Positions 10,689-22,492 of a stretch of 64,000 bases of DNA are shown piece by piece. The position numbers and the translations under genes are program-made. Origin of the DNA: Ursus arctos (Eukaryota; Chordata; Mammalia; Carnivora; Ursidae); contig NC_079873.1 of NCBI RefSeq assembly GCF_023065955.2, positions 8,508,566 through 8,572,565 of the forward strand, given 5' to 3'. The notes under the pieces were generated by a model. It searched no databases. It had not been told where the DNA came from and saw only the letters and a program-made list of their open reading frames with translations. Numbering within the stretch: position 1 is the stretch's first letter; each line of letters begins with the position of its first letter.

Positions 10689-11774
10689 TAGACTGAAAAT
10701 TAGCACAGAGCTCTTGCACTAGGTTCCAAGATCAAGTATTTAGAGCATTAATGAAAACTTTTAGGAAGAAAGAATGAATGGCAGATCCAATCACTACCCT
10801 AGAGAACAGGGAACACTCAGTTAAGGGGGAGAAGGAAATAAGAACAAAGGGACTTGGGTTCATCCAGTGTAACAAGCATGAACTTATTAAAATCAAAAAA
10901 TTTTTCTGCACTTCAAATGTAGGCAGTTTGAGGATAGCAAACAGGGAGTATCCTGCTGCTCGTGGTAACACTGCAGAGACCAGTGGATGGGAAGGTAGAC
11001 TGTTGTAATTTGCAGGTCCATTGTACATCATGTTAAGATGGGAAACGTCTTCTGCCCCTTAGCCTTCCATTAGTGCCTACCCAGGGCCTGTTTGCCTTGT
11101 AGTTCTAGAAAACTCTCAACCATGGAATAAGGAGAGCTTCCCTCACATAGTTTGTTTCCTTCATGAGGCTGGGTCAGTTTATGGTTCTGACAGAGTGGTG
11201 TAAGCATCCCGAGGTATGATAGCCCTTTTGAAAGTTCCTATTTATATTTGCACCTGAATCCCTTTTCCAGCATTTATAAATCCCCTGTAATCAAGCAGCC
11301 CTTCTGCTTTAGATGAATACATAAGAGCTGAAGGATTCTCTCTTTTAGAGGAACTATTCCTTATTGATGCTCTTTGATGCAATTTCTCAGTTTCAGACTT
11401 CCAGCCAATGCCTTCTGAATGATTTCCCCTGTGTAATTACAGGGACGTCCTCATTGAGCTCTGTAGGCTATCAGAGGTTAGATAATCCAATTAGCTTTCC
11501 CCAACCTCAAAGGCATATGTATTTTTAAGAAGGGAATTCAAACTTGACTACATTAGTTGCTTTGTCCTGCGGTATTCCTTCCTTATCTTTCCACCTCCTA
11601 GTGCCAAGCTGGTGTTTGTAAAGAGGCCAAGATGATAGTAGGAGTCCTTGCTTAGTTTATGTCAAGTGAGCAGCACGGTGAATTGTGTTCCAGCTGAGCG
11701 CTGGCTCAGTAGCCACACAATAGAGTGCGGTGTGATTTCTGCATTACCAAGCCTCTCCCCCAAGAGTATTTAAG
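10689..11774. other. Non-repetitive stretch, possible conserved element inside
   Basis: About 1.1 kb lacks recognisable repeats, unusual for this window. A motif-dense core is listed separately at 11250-11560. No convincing exon is seen. Confidence 0.45.
11250..11560. promoter_or_regulatory. Candidate conserved noncoding element
   Basis: The repeat-free core holds the perfect palindrome TGTAATTACA (11432-11441) inside a CCTG/CAGG frame, and gataatccaattagc (11481-11495) with GATA-like and ATTA homeodomain-like sites. The call rests on motif content and absence of repeats only. Confidence 0.25.
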
Positions 11775-11950
11775 CAGGTGCTTCACAAACCAGGAGGTGC
11801 TGCCTAATCGCCTCGGCATTTTGTTAAAATGCAGATGCCAATTCAGTAAGTCTGGGACAGGACCTGGGATTCTGCATTTCTAGCAAGTTCCTGGGGGATG
11901 CTGATGTTGCCGGTCCCTGGGACAGACCACGCTTTGAATAGTGAGGATTT
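11775..11950 (-). mobile_element. MER5A hAT relic
   Basis: Reversed MER5A: ttgttaaaatgcagatgcc, attcagtaagtctggg, gattctgcatttctagcaag and gatgctgatgttgccggtcc. Confidence 0.8.
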
Positions 11951-12094
11951 AAACCGGTCTTGTGGTTGGAGATTTGAAAACTGCTAAATTCAGTGTTTGA
12001 ATTCATCTGGGTATAAGTTATTTAACATTCACCTCACCTTGCTTTCCTCAAAAGCCTTGATAATTATTGTTCCAGTTTTCTACTTCAAGATATG

Positions 12095-12340
12095 GTATGA
12101 AACGTGGATGACTTGCAAAAACATTATGCTGAGCAAAAGAAGCTAGACACAAAAGAGTACATACGGTACGATTCTATTTACATGAAATTCTAGTACAGGG
12201 GAAACTAACTTAGTGTGACATAAACTAAATCAGTGGTTTCCTGGGGCTGGGGTTGGTGGTGATGGTGGGGTTGTCTACATTTGTTGGAGGTGATAATGGT
12301 CCTTACATTTTAGAGGTAATACCGATATATTTACAAATAA
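12095..12340 (+). mobile_element. L1M 3' UTR fragment
   Basis: Sense 3' UTR wording: aaaacattatgctgagcaaa, gaagctagacacaaaagag, gattctatttacatgaaat and gtggtttcctggggctgggg. Confidence 0.7.
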
Positions 12341-12607
12341 AGGATAGAATTCCTGGGACCAGCTTTAAAATAACCTGCTGGGGAAAATGGGTGGAGGTAT
12401 ATATAAAACAAGAGTGGTCATGTGTTGATAATTATTGAAGCTGGGTGTTTGGTCTGCGGCCCTCATTGTATTATTCTCTACTTCTGTGCATGTGTGTGTA
12501 TGACCAGAATGCTTTTTTTTTTTAAAAAAAGGTGATTTTCTGTTGAGATGTTTCCTCTCATGATGAATGCCTTTTACAAATGTAAGAGATGTTATCTCCG
12601 AGGACTA

Positions 12608-13690
12608 CTTTCGTTCATTCAACGTAAATTCCTTGTGCACCTGCTGTGTTCCATGTGCTGTGCTAGGTTATGGGAATATATCAGTGAATGAACCTGAAAA
12701 AAAAATTGCTAGTGCCATGTTGCTTCTGGTACAGAAGACTGACAGAAATTGATTAAGGTGATAAAGTAAGTATGTTGTATAGTATGGTAGACACAAGTGC
12801 TATGGAAAACTAGACCAGAATAAGGGGATCAGAAGTGGTAGAAGGGTGAGAGGGTGAGAGGGACAGGTGAGGGCTCATTGAGGAGTTGGGTGCTCAGGGT
12901 AGGCCTTCCTGAGAAGGTTTCATTTGCATCAAGTCCTAAAGGAAGTGAGGGATTTAACCCATGTAGGTAATGGGAGTCAGCGTTCTAGGTCAAGAGCTAC
13001 CAGTGAGAAGGCCTCAGGCAGCAGCAGCTTGAGGCTCAAGCAGAAAGGAAGAGGCCCTTGTGACTGAGGGGTGTGTGTGGGAGGGAGGGCTCAGCAAGAA
13101 AGGAAATCAGGGTGGTGATAGGTCCAGATGAGCCATTGCAATGACTGACTTTTACTCTGAAATGGCGGCCTCCTGAGAGTTTCCAGCTGAGAGTGGCAGG
13201 ACCTGATTGCTGTTTTGAGACCAGACTCTAGAGGGCAAGGGTGGAGGTAAGGAGGGCTGGCAGGCAGGAGACTTCACTTGCTTGGTCTGTCCCTGGTGCC
13301 TTCTCATATGCTTCCATATCCTATCATTCACAGCCAAGGCTACTCTCTTGTCTTCTAGTGTTTCCGCTCCTCTCATTTTTCCTTCAGTTTGAAACACACT
13401 CCAGAGCCTCACTACCCAAGTTTGGTCCCGGGACCAGCAGCATCAGCTGCGCATGGGAGCAGCCTCAGAGGTACTCCCTCACGAATCCAAGTGCGAGACA
13501 ATGGGAGAGTCAGACAAGATGGAAGTTCCCAAGGTAGAGAGAAGAAGTTGGATTCTGGAAATAATTTGAATGTAGAGCTGATAGGATTTCCTGACCAATT
13601 GTACGTAGACTGTGAGAGTACCAGTGAGTTAAGGATGTCTCCAAGGTTGGAGGTTGAGTAAATAGAAAGATGGAGTTGCCTTTGAGATGG
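12608..13690 (-). mobile_element. Long L2 LINE relic, minus strand
   Basis: The reversed 3' end (gttcattcaacgtaaattcc, ccatgtgctgtgctaggtta) leads into reversed ORF2 C-terminal sequence (gaaggtttcatttgcatcaa, gcaggacctgattgctg) and further RT-region sequence (gatgtctccaaggtt, ggagttgcctttgagatgg). A MER5A fragment lies inside it at 13418-13497. Confidence 0.7.
13418..13497 (+). mobile_element. MER5A fragment inside L2
   Basis: The words aagtttggtcccgggaccag and cagcatcagc match MER5A. The copy is truncated. Confidence 0.6.
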
Positions 13691-14156
13691 GAAGAATGCT
13701 TTGGGTGTCTAAGTAAGGGTTTAAAGGTTGCTTGACATAACCCTCCACTCTGTTGTGAACACACCATCTAACGTCCTTAAAGACTTATGTTTGTGCAATA
13801 GCTTCATAAAAACTACAAAATGGCTTTTCCGTCAAAGCAAATTTGAAGAGGTTATTGAGGAATGCAGGAAGTCTGAACTGTAAATTTGTAGGGCGCTGCA
13901 TGTGACGCTAGCAGCTAATGGCAATATGCTCTATATTCCTCTTTGTAGCATCCTAATTTTTCATGCCTAGAATGCACTCGGGTGATTGAGAATGAATGTG
14001 TTTCTCTTCAGAATGTGGCTGGTGACTGTAGCAAGGGGAATATTGCAGAATAATTTGTTAGTACAGAAGAAAATGGCTGAAGGGTTTATCGTGGACTAAA
14101 ACCTGACATCAATCCTAATCTCATTTTCAATTGCTGTGACTCAGGAGTGATGTTGA
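13691..14156. other. Unique stretch, no gene seen
   Basis: No repeat or coding signal is recognised. The sequence around 13890-14060 is AT-rich and non-repetitive. Confidence 0.45.
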
Positions 14157-14357
14157 GGGCGCCTGGGTGGCACAGCGGTTAGGCATCTGCCTTCGGCTCA
14201 GGGCGTGATCCCGGCGTTCTGGGATCGAGCCCCACATCGGGCTCCTCCGCTATGAGCCTGCTTCTTCCTCTCCCACTCCCCCTGCTTGTGTTCCCTCTCT
14301 CGCTGGCTGTCTCTATCTCTGTCAAATAAATAAATAAAATCTTTAAAAAAAAAAAAA
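14157..14357 (+). mobile_element. Young carnivore SINE with TSD
   Basis: This is close to the youngest subfamily (gcacagcggttaggcatctg head). The TSD aggagtgatgttga is at 14143-14156 and 14358-14371. Confidence 0.97.
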
Positions 14358-14371
14358 AGGAGTGATGTTGA

Positions 14372-14690
14372 CTTTGCAGCTGACACTTTGTGTTGCCAAC
14401 CTCCCCCTTTCTTTCTTTGTTTTTGCTTTTTTTTTGGTCACTCCACCAACATCTTTCTCTTTCTTTTCATGAGAGTTAAGGATTAAAGTTTAAATGATAG
14501 ATTATATAATATATAGATTATTTAGCCATGGTCATTGAGTTACCCAATAATACTTTTCATTTTTCTAAGGAGTTTTGAATGTAAGTACACACTCACTTAA
14601 ATGGACTATCATGTGAAAGAATTTTTACGCTGGCTACTGGTTCAATTAGTACCAACAATAGAGCACACAATTCTAAATGGACAGTATTCA
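14372..14690. other. Short unique stretch
   Basis: Nothing is recognised beyond a T-rich run near 14420-14436. Confidence 0.45.
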
Positions 14691-14900
14691 GGGCGCCTGG
14701 GTGGCTCAGTTGGTTAACCATCTGCCTCTGCCTCAGGTCATGGTCCTGGGGTCCTGGGATCGAGCCCCACATCGGGCTCCTTGCTCAGTGGGGAGTCTGC
14801 TTCTCCCTCTGCCTGCTGCTCCCCCTGCTTGTACGCACGCGCTCCCTCTCTCTCTGTCTCTCTGACAAATAAATAAATAAAATCTTTAAAAAATAAAAAT
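14691..14900 (+). mobile_element. Carnivore SINE with TSD
   Basis: The TSD aaatggacagtattc is at 14675-14689 and 14901-14915. The body has the T/C-rich 3' part and AATAAA repeats. Confidence 0.97.
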
Positions 14901-15050
14901 AAATGGACAGTATTCTTTCCTTTCTATCAGTTTGTTATTCACAATCAGTATAACATCATATTTCCCCGAATCATTTTCTGCTATTACCACAATCCCACAA
15001 TAATACCAAAGCATTGGGTATTAAAGAATTATCCAAATGCATGGTCTTTG

Positions 15051-15250
15051 GGGCGCCTGGGTGGTTCAGTCAGTTGAGCATCTGCCTTCGGCTCAGGTCA
15101 TGATCTCAGGGTCCTGGGATCAAGCCCCACATCCCTGCTGAGCAGGGAGCCTGCTTCTCCCTCTGTCCCTCCCCCTAACTCATGTGCGTGTGCACGTGGT
15201 CTCTCTCTCAAATAAATAAATAAAATCTTTTTTTAAAAAAAAATAACCAA
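15051..15250 (+). mobile_element. Carnivore SINE with diverged TSD
   Basis: The flanks ccaaatgcatggtctttg (15033-15050) and ccaatgtgtggtctttg (15255-15271) are a slightly diverged TSD, so the copy is older than those with perfect repeats. Confidence 0.94.
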
Positions 15251-15305
15251 AAAACCAATGTGTGGTCTTTGGAAAAATACTCATTGATTCAGGTTTCCAG
15301 GTTTC

Positions 15306-15520
15306 TTTCTTTCTTTTTTTTTTTTTTTTAAGATTTTATTTATTTATTTGACAGAGAGAGACAGCCAGCGAGAGAGGGAACACAAGCAGGGGGAGTGGGA
15401 GAAGAAGAAGCAGGCTCCCAGCAGAGGAGCCTGATGTGGAGCTCGATCCCAGCGTTCTGGGATCACGCCCTGAGCCCAAGGCAGATGCTTAATGACTGCG
15501 CCACCCAGGTGCCTTGAGGC
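15306..15520 (-). mobile_element. Carnivore SINE, minus strand
   Basis: A T-run at about 15314-15329 is followed by the reversed body and the head ccacccaggtgcc. A short repeat tccaggtttct flanks it. It lies about 55 bases from a plus-strand SINE, making an inverted pair. Confidence 0.94.
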
Positions 15521-15736
15521 ATCCAGGTTTCTGAACAGTTTTCTTTAGGTAAGTTTCTTTCAGGTCTGTCATGAGCTGAACTGCCTGTCTCTCTTTTGCT
15601 TTTTCATCCAGTTGTAAGCAATACTATATGAAAGATGTAATAATTTGATAGATTATTAAATTGCCTTTCAGTGAGATTTGTTATTTAACTCTCACCTCAG
15701 AAAAATGCAATTGCTAGGAATCTGCTCTGTGGCTGC

Positions 15737-16159
15737 TCACACTTGGCATGGGAAATTATGTCCTAGAATGAAATTGGCATGGAAGTGGCAGTGGCCTCTT
15801 ACATCCCTCTCACACTCCCCGTGAGGGAGAATTCCCAGAAGGAAAACGAATGGCTGGTGAACAAAGGGCAAAGGTGGGGGCCAGGAGACTGGTTCAGAGG
15901 TTGTTGCAGTCTCCCAGGAGAGGGATGATGGAGGCTGGCACCCCCGGGCTAGCTGTGGAACTCTTGGGAGATGGATAGATTTTGGATATGTTTTAAATAT
16001 AGGGCAAATGGGATTTGCTGATGGGATAAAGATATGGTGCAGGTCAAGGATAACTCTGAGGTTTGTGGCTTGAATTACTGGAAGAATGAAGTCGATAGGC
16101 AGGGTGTTCTTGAAGGCCTGTAGAAGGAAAACTGAGGAAGGCAGGATGTGGAAGCGCAA
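15737..16159 (-). pseudogene. L2 ORF2 C-terminal relic
   Basis: An open minus-strand frame of 140 codons includes IQATNLRVILDLHHIF and SANPICPIFKTYPKSIHL. These resemble the C-terminal part of L2/CR1-type ORF2 (NLGVILDSSLS.. HIQSISKS pattern). Other parts are unrelated to coding, so I read it as a decayed L2 copy that happens to be open. Confidence 0.6.
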
Positions 16160-17740
16160 AGTGGCACTGAGCGGGAACAGCTGCCAGTTTTCATTTTGTT
16201 GACAGTCTTTGAGCGTGATTACGAGTCTGATCTACCACTGGACATTTTCCAAAGCTTTTGAGTAAATGAAAAATGCAGGGCAAGATAAGTGGTGTGTGTT
16301 TATGTGTCAGTATTGAACATAGACTTCAACCCCAAAATGGAATCTGTTGCCCTAGTTTGTTAAACTATAATATTTTCAACTTTAATATTTATGCTAATAT
16401 AATACTTTTATTGAAGACAAATTGAATGCAACTTTTGTTGAAGATCAAATTAAAGCAAATCACACTTATATATAGTTTAAGTTCCTTGAGCTGGAACATC
16501 AAAACATTTAGTGTAGCTAGCAAATAATGAAGCTGGGTAATAAACCACATGGAAACCAACTCTTGATTCTTTAAGGCCCTACTTCCTCTTCTCTGATTTA
16601 AATCCAAATCACAGTTCTGTTTTGTTCAAGTTCCACCTTTTAAATTCCATGCTTTCTTGTTGAAGTCAAGGAATTTTGAAGTTACAAATTTAAAAGTCAT
16701 TAAATTATATTAGAAACCCAATAATTGAATCATAGTTATAAATTTAGAGTTTATGTTCTCCAGCAGAATTCCATAGACATTTCTCTTTGTAGCCCTACAG
16801 GTTGTCTTTTTAACAATTACTGTTATTTTGAATCCTGTGCTATTTCAGTTTTAATATATCCTGCTGTTTTGAGTCTAATTTTGAGACTACTAAGTGAAAC
16901 ATCTGGATATAGCAGAAGCATTGTTTATTTATTTTGAAATGGTCGCATTTATCCCCTGTCTTTCTTTTTCAAGTAGGTGGCTATAAATAGTCATCATCTG
17001 GTTTAAAGCACTGTCATTTTTATTTTTTGCAGTGTCTTTCAAGAAAAAACAGACAGAGCCCTCCACCCTGAAAGATAGTTTTCATAAAGTGTTGCTTTAC
17101 TCACTGAATTCAAATAACTAAGGAGAGACTTTGCCACTAAGCTTCAGATGAAGGAAGGGTATTCGTCGCTTTCATCAAATCCTGTTGATCCTTGGCCTTT
17201 TTAGTTGAAGGGCAAGGGACACTGTTAAAATGTTGGCTGCAAGGAAGACAGGAGCTTGATTTGGGTTTTAAATTAGGATTCAATTTTATCCAACCAATAT
17301 TGAGTCAAGTGGTTTTACACGATTAGGTGAAGTCAATATTGAGTTTCCTGTTTTGGTCCTCACTTTCACCCCTCTCAGGAAGCAACTTGGAATTGACTCT
17401 GCAGCAGCCTTGATTTCCAAGGCCCATGGGAGGTCAATACTCATCAGCCACCTTTTAGGAATATCAACAATGACCATACTAGGACAGTCATTATTGATCC
17501 TTTGATTGCTGTTCTCACTTTAATGTTAGGACTCTGAAGTCTTGACCTTGTCCCCATAAGCTCTGGAGCTTTTATAATATGATTATTTTTAAAGATACAA
17601 AAGTAATATTGACATGTAGAGAATAAATCTATTTTTGGTGTTAATGGAAGTAGCTCCTCAAATAGCAGGACTGTGTTTTTTTCTATTATTTTCTGTGGCA
17701 AAGTTAGTTATAACCATAATAACACTTCCCCTTTCTCCTT
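16160..17740. other. 1.6 kb AT-rich non-repetitive stretch
   Basis: No repeat family, exon or RNA gene is recognised. It is one of the longest repeat-free stretches in the window. Confidence 0.45.
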
Positions 17741-18200
17741 GCCACCAGGAACACGATTTTATTTAGGTGGCAGTATACACCCCCACCCCCCAGGAGATGA
17801 ATCTAAACCAGTGGTCTAAACTGGTGGTCTAAATAAGTGCATTGTCATTCCACTTCCCTTGATACTCCCTTTCCCATCCCCTCTTGCAAACTAGGTGGTT
17901 ATGTGACTTTTGGTCAAGGAGACATAAGGGTAAGACTGCTGAAGGATATCCAGGAGAGATTTTACTGCCTGAGAAAAGCAAGTCTAACCTCCTCAGCAGT
18001 TCACTTTCTTCCTTCTTCCTGCCTTGAATGTGGTTATGTGATGCTTGGATTTACAACATCCATCTTGAAACCATGGGGTTACAAATTAAGGCAAAATGCT
18101 AAAGATTACAAAGTGGAAAAATAATACTGATCCTGAGACCTTGGTGATTTTGTTGATCTGAGGCATTGAACCAGGAACTCCCTACCTTCTTTTGTTTTAA
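17741..18200 (+). mobile_element. Ancient unnamed mammalian repeat
   Basis: The words gtggttatgtgacttttggt, cctgccttgaatgtggttat, gtgatgcttggatttacaac and gaaccaggaactccctacc follow a common old repeat that I recognise but cannot name. Related sequence is at 37831-38290, 40784-41320 and 56664-56990. Confidence 0.45.
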
Positions 18201-18270
18201 GATAATAAAAAATATATATATTTTTACATTGTTAATAATTCTATTCCTCAGTAAGAAACATTCCTTATTG

Positions 18271-18492
18271 GGATGCTTGGGTGGCTCAGTCAGTTAAGCG
18301 TCCGACTCTTGATTTCGGCTCAGGTTGTGATCTCAGGGTTGTGATCTCAGGGTCATGAGATGGAACCTTTGCATCAGGGCTCTGTGCTCAGTGGGGAGTC
18401 TGATGCTCTTCCTCTCCCTCTACCCCTCTTCCTGCTCACATGAGCACGTGCGTGCTCTTTCTCTAAAAGAAATAAATAAATCCTTAAAAAGA
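18271..18492 (+). mobile_element. Carnivore SINE with internal duplication
   Basis: The TSD aagaaacattccttattg is perfect at 18253-18270 and 18493-18510. The body repeats gttgtgatctcaggg twice in tandem (about 18325-18354), not normal for the family. Confidence 0.96.
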
Positions 18493-18742
18493 AAGAAACA
18501 TTCCTTATTGATTCAGCTTCTATTTTATTCTTCAGGTGAATCATCCACATACTCCACTTTGTAGAAGCAAGTTTTGCCTACTAAAATGAGTCTCGAATTA
18601 GCCCCGACTTGGGCTCTAGTCTTAGAACACTTGTATTTGAATGTCTGCTATTCATCAGATTCCGTGTTGCATATTGGGGATATTGAGATTGATACTATGT
18701 GCTTTTAACCGCAAAAGATCTTAGAAACAAGTGGGAGATATT

Positions 18743-18933
18743 GAGGTGCCTGGGGTGGCTCAGTCAGTTAAACATCTGCCTTTGGCTCAGGTCATGATCT
18801 CAGGGTCTTGGGATCGAGCCCCACGGCTGGCTCCCTGCTCAGTGGGGAGTCTGCTTCTCCCTCTTGCTCTCCCTGTGTGTGTGCTTTCTCTCTCTCTCTC
18901 AAATAAATAAAATCTAAAAAAAAAAAAAAAAAC
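18743..18933 (+). mobile_element. Carnivore SINE with TSD
   Basis: The TSD caagtgggagatatt (18728-18742) and caagtaggagatatt (18934-18948) differ at one base. A long A-tail is kept. Confidence 0.95.
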
Positions 18934-19369
18934 CAAGTAGGAGATATTGGCTTTAAATAGATAACTTGGATACACTGAATCAAGTATAATAACAGAGGTA
19001 TTAACTAAAAGTTATTAGAGCAAAAACTGGGGTTATGGACTCCATTTTGTAAGGCACAGAGAAAGCTTCTGAATAGAAGATTATTTTTATTTTAAAATAA
19101 GTTTTATTGAAGTATAATTTACAAACAATAAAATTCACCAATTTTAAATTTTATGTATAGTCATGTAACAGCCATCAAAATCAAGATACAGACTATTCAC
19201 ATCCCTCCAAAAAGTTCCTTTTGCAGCTAATCCTCTCCCCACATCCTCTGATCCTGGCAAACATTGGCTTTCATTTTTAACCCCTTAGTCTTGCCTTTTC
19301 TGGAATGTGAAATCAATGTGTTTAGCTCCCTCTCATTTTGAAGATTAATTTTGCTGAATTTGAATTCTT

Positions 19370-19567
19370 TTTTTTTTTTAAGATTTTATTTATTTATTTG
19401 ACAGAGATAGAGACAGCCAGCGAGAGAGGGAACACAAGCAGGGGGAGTGGGAGAGGAAGAAGCAGGCTCCCAGCGGAGGAGCCTGATGTGGGGCTCGATC
19501 CCAGAACGCTGGGATCACGCCCTGAGCCGAAGGCAGACGCTTAATGACTGCACCACCCAGGCGCCCC
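19370..19567 (-). mobile_element. Young carnivore SINE with TSD
   Basis: The TSD tgaatttgaattctt is at 19355-19369 and 19568-19582. It sits in the 3' UTR of the old L1 in the same orientation as that L1. Confidence 0.97.
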
Positions 19568-20316
19568 TGAATTTGAATTCTTAGTTGACAGTTTTCTTCT
19601 TCTTTTTGTACTTTAAATATATAATTTCACTGCCTTCTGGTCTTCATTATTTATGGTAAGAAGTCAGCTTTTAATTATTTTTTTCTACTGTCTGTAGTGA
19701 GTTGTTTTTCTCTTGCTGCTTGCAAGATTTTTCTTCTTTGTGGCTATAATAGTTTGACCATGGTATGTCTAAGTACAGATCTCTTTGTGTGTATCCTATT
19801 TGGGATTTGTTCAACTTCTTGGGTCTGTAGATTAATATGTATTATCAAATTTGGGAAGGTTGCAACAATTATTTCTTCAAATATTCTTTCTGTCTATTTC
19901 TTCTTCTGGTACTCCCATTACATGTACATTGGTACACTTGATATTGTTCCACAAGTCTCTGATTCCTTGTTAATTTTTTCTTTCATTTTTTTTTTCTCTA
20001 TTCAGATTGGATAATTCTCTTGATCTATTTTCAAGTTTATTAATGCTTTCTTCTGCCATCTCAAGTCTGCTGCTAAGGCCATCTAGCAAATTTATCATTT
20101 CCATTATTGTACTTTTCAACTCCAGAGTTTCCATTTGGTTATTTTTAATATAGTTTCTATTGATATTTTGATATTCTCCATTTCTAGAGTCATCATCATT
20201 ATGTTTTTGTTTAATTCTTTTTAAGTAAACATAGTTTCCCTTAATTGGTTGAACACATTTATAATAACTGCTTTGAAGTCTTTGCTGAACCCAGCCTCTG
20301 GACCCACTCCGAGTCC

Positions 20317-20340
20317 CACCTCCCCCCCCCCTTTTTTTTC
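20317..20340. repeat. C-run/T-run
   Basis: A run of about ten C is followed by about nine T, a simple low-complexity tract. Confidence 0.85.
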
Positions 20341-20624
20341 TCCGTTTGTTTTTCTGTGTATGGGTTATACTTTCCTATTTCTTTGTATGTTTCATTTTGT
20401 TGTTGAAACCTGGATTGAAAACTAGATGTTTTAGATAATATATTGTAGAAACTGAGTTCTGCATTTTTTTCCTCTTAGGGTCGTTGTTTTTGCCGATTTT
20501 TCTTTTTTCGGTTTTATTTTGTTTAGTAACTTGCTTTGCTTTGATCTGTGGAATCTTTTCCACCTCTCCCTCATTCTCCATGTTCGTGGCTGCAATGTCT
20601 CTGTTGTTTTGTTCTCTTCTAAGT

Positions 20625-21138
20625 TTTATTTTTATTGTTATTTTACTTTATATTTTTAAAATCTTATCATTAACATTTAGTGTTATATTAGTTTCACGTG
20701 TACAACATAGTGATTCAACAATCCCATACATCACCCAGTGCTCATCACCACAAGTGCACTCCTTCATCCCTATCACCAATTTCATCTATTCCCCCAGCCC
20801 AACCTCTCTGGTAACCATCAGTTTGTTCTCTGTAGTTAAGAGTCTGTTTCTTGGCTTGTCTCTCTCTCTCTCTCTTTTTCCTTTGCTCATTTGTTTTGTT
20901 TCTTAAATTCTACATGAGTGAAATCATATGATCGTATGGTATTAGTCTTTCTCTGACTGATTTCACTTACCATTATACTCTCTGGCTCCATCCATGTCAT
21001 TGCAAATGGCATAGGGTAGCTCTATTTTTAACTTTTTGAGGAACCTCCATGCTGTCTTCCACAGTGGCTGCACCAGTTTGCATTCCCACAGGAGGATTCC
21101 TTTTTCTCCACATCCTCGCTGACACTTGTCTTAGTTTG
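20625..21138 (-). mobile_element. Carnivore L1 3' fragment with internal deletion
   Basis: Reversed 3' UTR and ORF2 end (gttatattagtttcacgtg, tacatcacccagtgctcatc, ctctggctccatccatgtca) jump at about 21010 from gcaaatggc directly to atagggtagctct. Roughly 200 bases normally between these words (compare 4300-4540) are missing. It is inserted in the older L1. Confidence 0.85.
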
Positions 21139-21144
21139 GTTGTT

Positions 21145-21259
21145 TGATTTTATTTTATTTTATTTTATTTTTTAAAGTAAGCTCTACGCTCAGTGAGGGG
21201 CTTGAACTCACAACCCGGAGATCAAGAGTCACACGCTCCACCAGCATCCCAGGCACCCA
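21145..21259 (-). mobile_element. Old short carnivore SINE
   Basis: The reversed body taagctctacgctcagtgag and head ccaggcaccc are clear. A (TTTTA)n tract at about 21147-21172 is the decayed tail. Confidence 0.85.
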
Positions 21260-22449
21260 TTTATTTTTAACCTGGCTTCCTATGGGTCACTCTTTTGTCT
21301 GTGTAGCTTAGTTTTTCAAAAATTGTGCTAGAACAACTTACGTCAGTAAGGATTCTACTTTCTGCTGATGGATGTGTGTGTGGGGGTATGGAAGCACTTT
21401 CAAAATCTAGGTGGTTTTCAGTCTTCTTTAATATTTTGCAGGGTCCTCTTGGGTCTTCTCTGCATGTGCAAGCAACCTCCCAGTCATCTAGGAATGTATG
21501 GAGAACTTAGACCCACTCATATTGGCCCTGTGCCTGCACACAGCCTCCCAGTTAGCCCGGGGTGTATGTAGAGAATTTCTAGCCCCCCTATGCATCTTAA
21601 TTTTTAGGATCTCCCTGTTAAATTTCTCACTTTCTAGTTGGTCTGCCACTTGCCCCCGGTGTGATTACACTTTAGTCTAATACAGCTGTGGAATTTCCTT
21701 TTTTGTTTCGTAACAAACTTGGAACTTTTACTGATAATACCACTGGTCATGGGTTTTCCACCTTCTGCTTCAAATCAAGGCAGCACCATCTAGCAGTAAA
21801 TGTTTTGTTTTACACAACCAGCCCCACTTGATACTACTACGAAGTATTACTATTTTGCTTAATAATGTGAGTAGACCAGGGTGTGTGTGATCCGTTCCAG
21901 GCAAGAGTGCCATAGAGTCCCATTATTGTACTCAAAGTTTACCAGTTTTTCAGTAATAAATATGTCTCAAAATTTTTTCTGCCTTTGGTTGATTTTGAGA
22001 ACTTTGAAATGGTTGTTTTTGGCAATTGTCCAGTTTTCTATTTGAAGTTTGGGAGGAGATTTGCTGACTGCTTTACTGTGCTATCACTGAAGGTCTTGCT
22101 TTTACATTGATTGGGTTTTTTTTAATGTTAGATCTTAGATTCCTAGAATAAACCCAACTTGGTCAAGACATGTTCTACTTTTTATATATTACTATATTTG
22201 ATTTGCTGACATTTTATTAAGAATTCCCTGTGTTCCTAAGTGATATTTGTTTCTAGCTTTCTTGTCTTGTATTATCTTTGTTTGATTTTGGTATCAGAGT
22301 AATGTTAACCTCAACAAATTAGTTGTAAGTATTACCCTATTTCCAGTTTCTGGAAAAGTCTGTGTGTAATTAGTCTTATTTCTTCTTCAAGTATTAGGTA
22401 GAATTCACCATTGAAGCTATCTGGGTCTAGAGTTTATTTTTAGGAAGGT

Positions 22450-22460
22450 TTTTTGGTTTG

Positions 22461-22492
<32 letters not shown>

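Noticed and set aside
15737..16159. 140-codon minus-strand frame as a new gene
   Set aside because: It is better explained as a decayed L2 ORF2 C-terminus.
20484..20906. 140-codon plus-strand open frame rich in F, L, S
   Set aside because: It is the antisense of L1 3' UTR sequence spanning two different L1 insertions. The hydrophobic look comes from T-rich composition.
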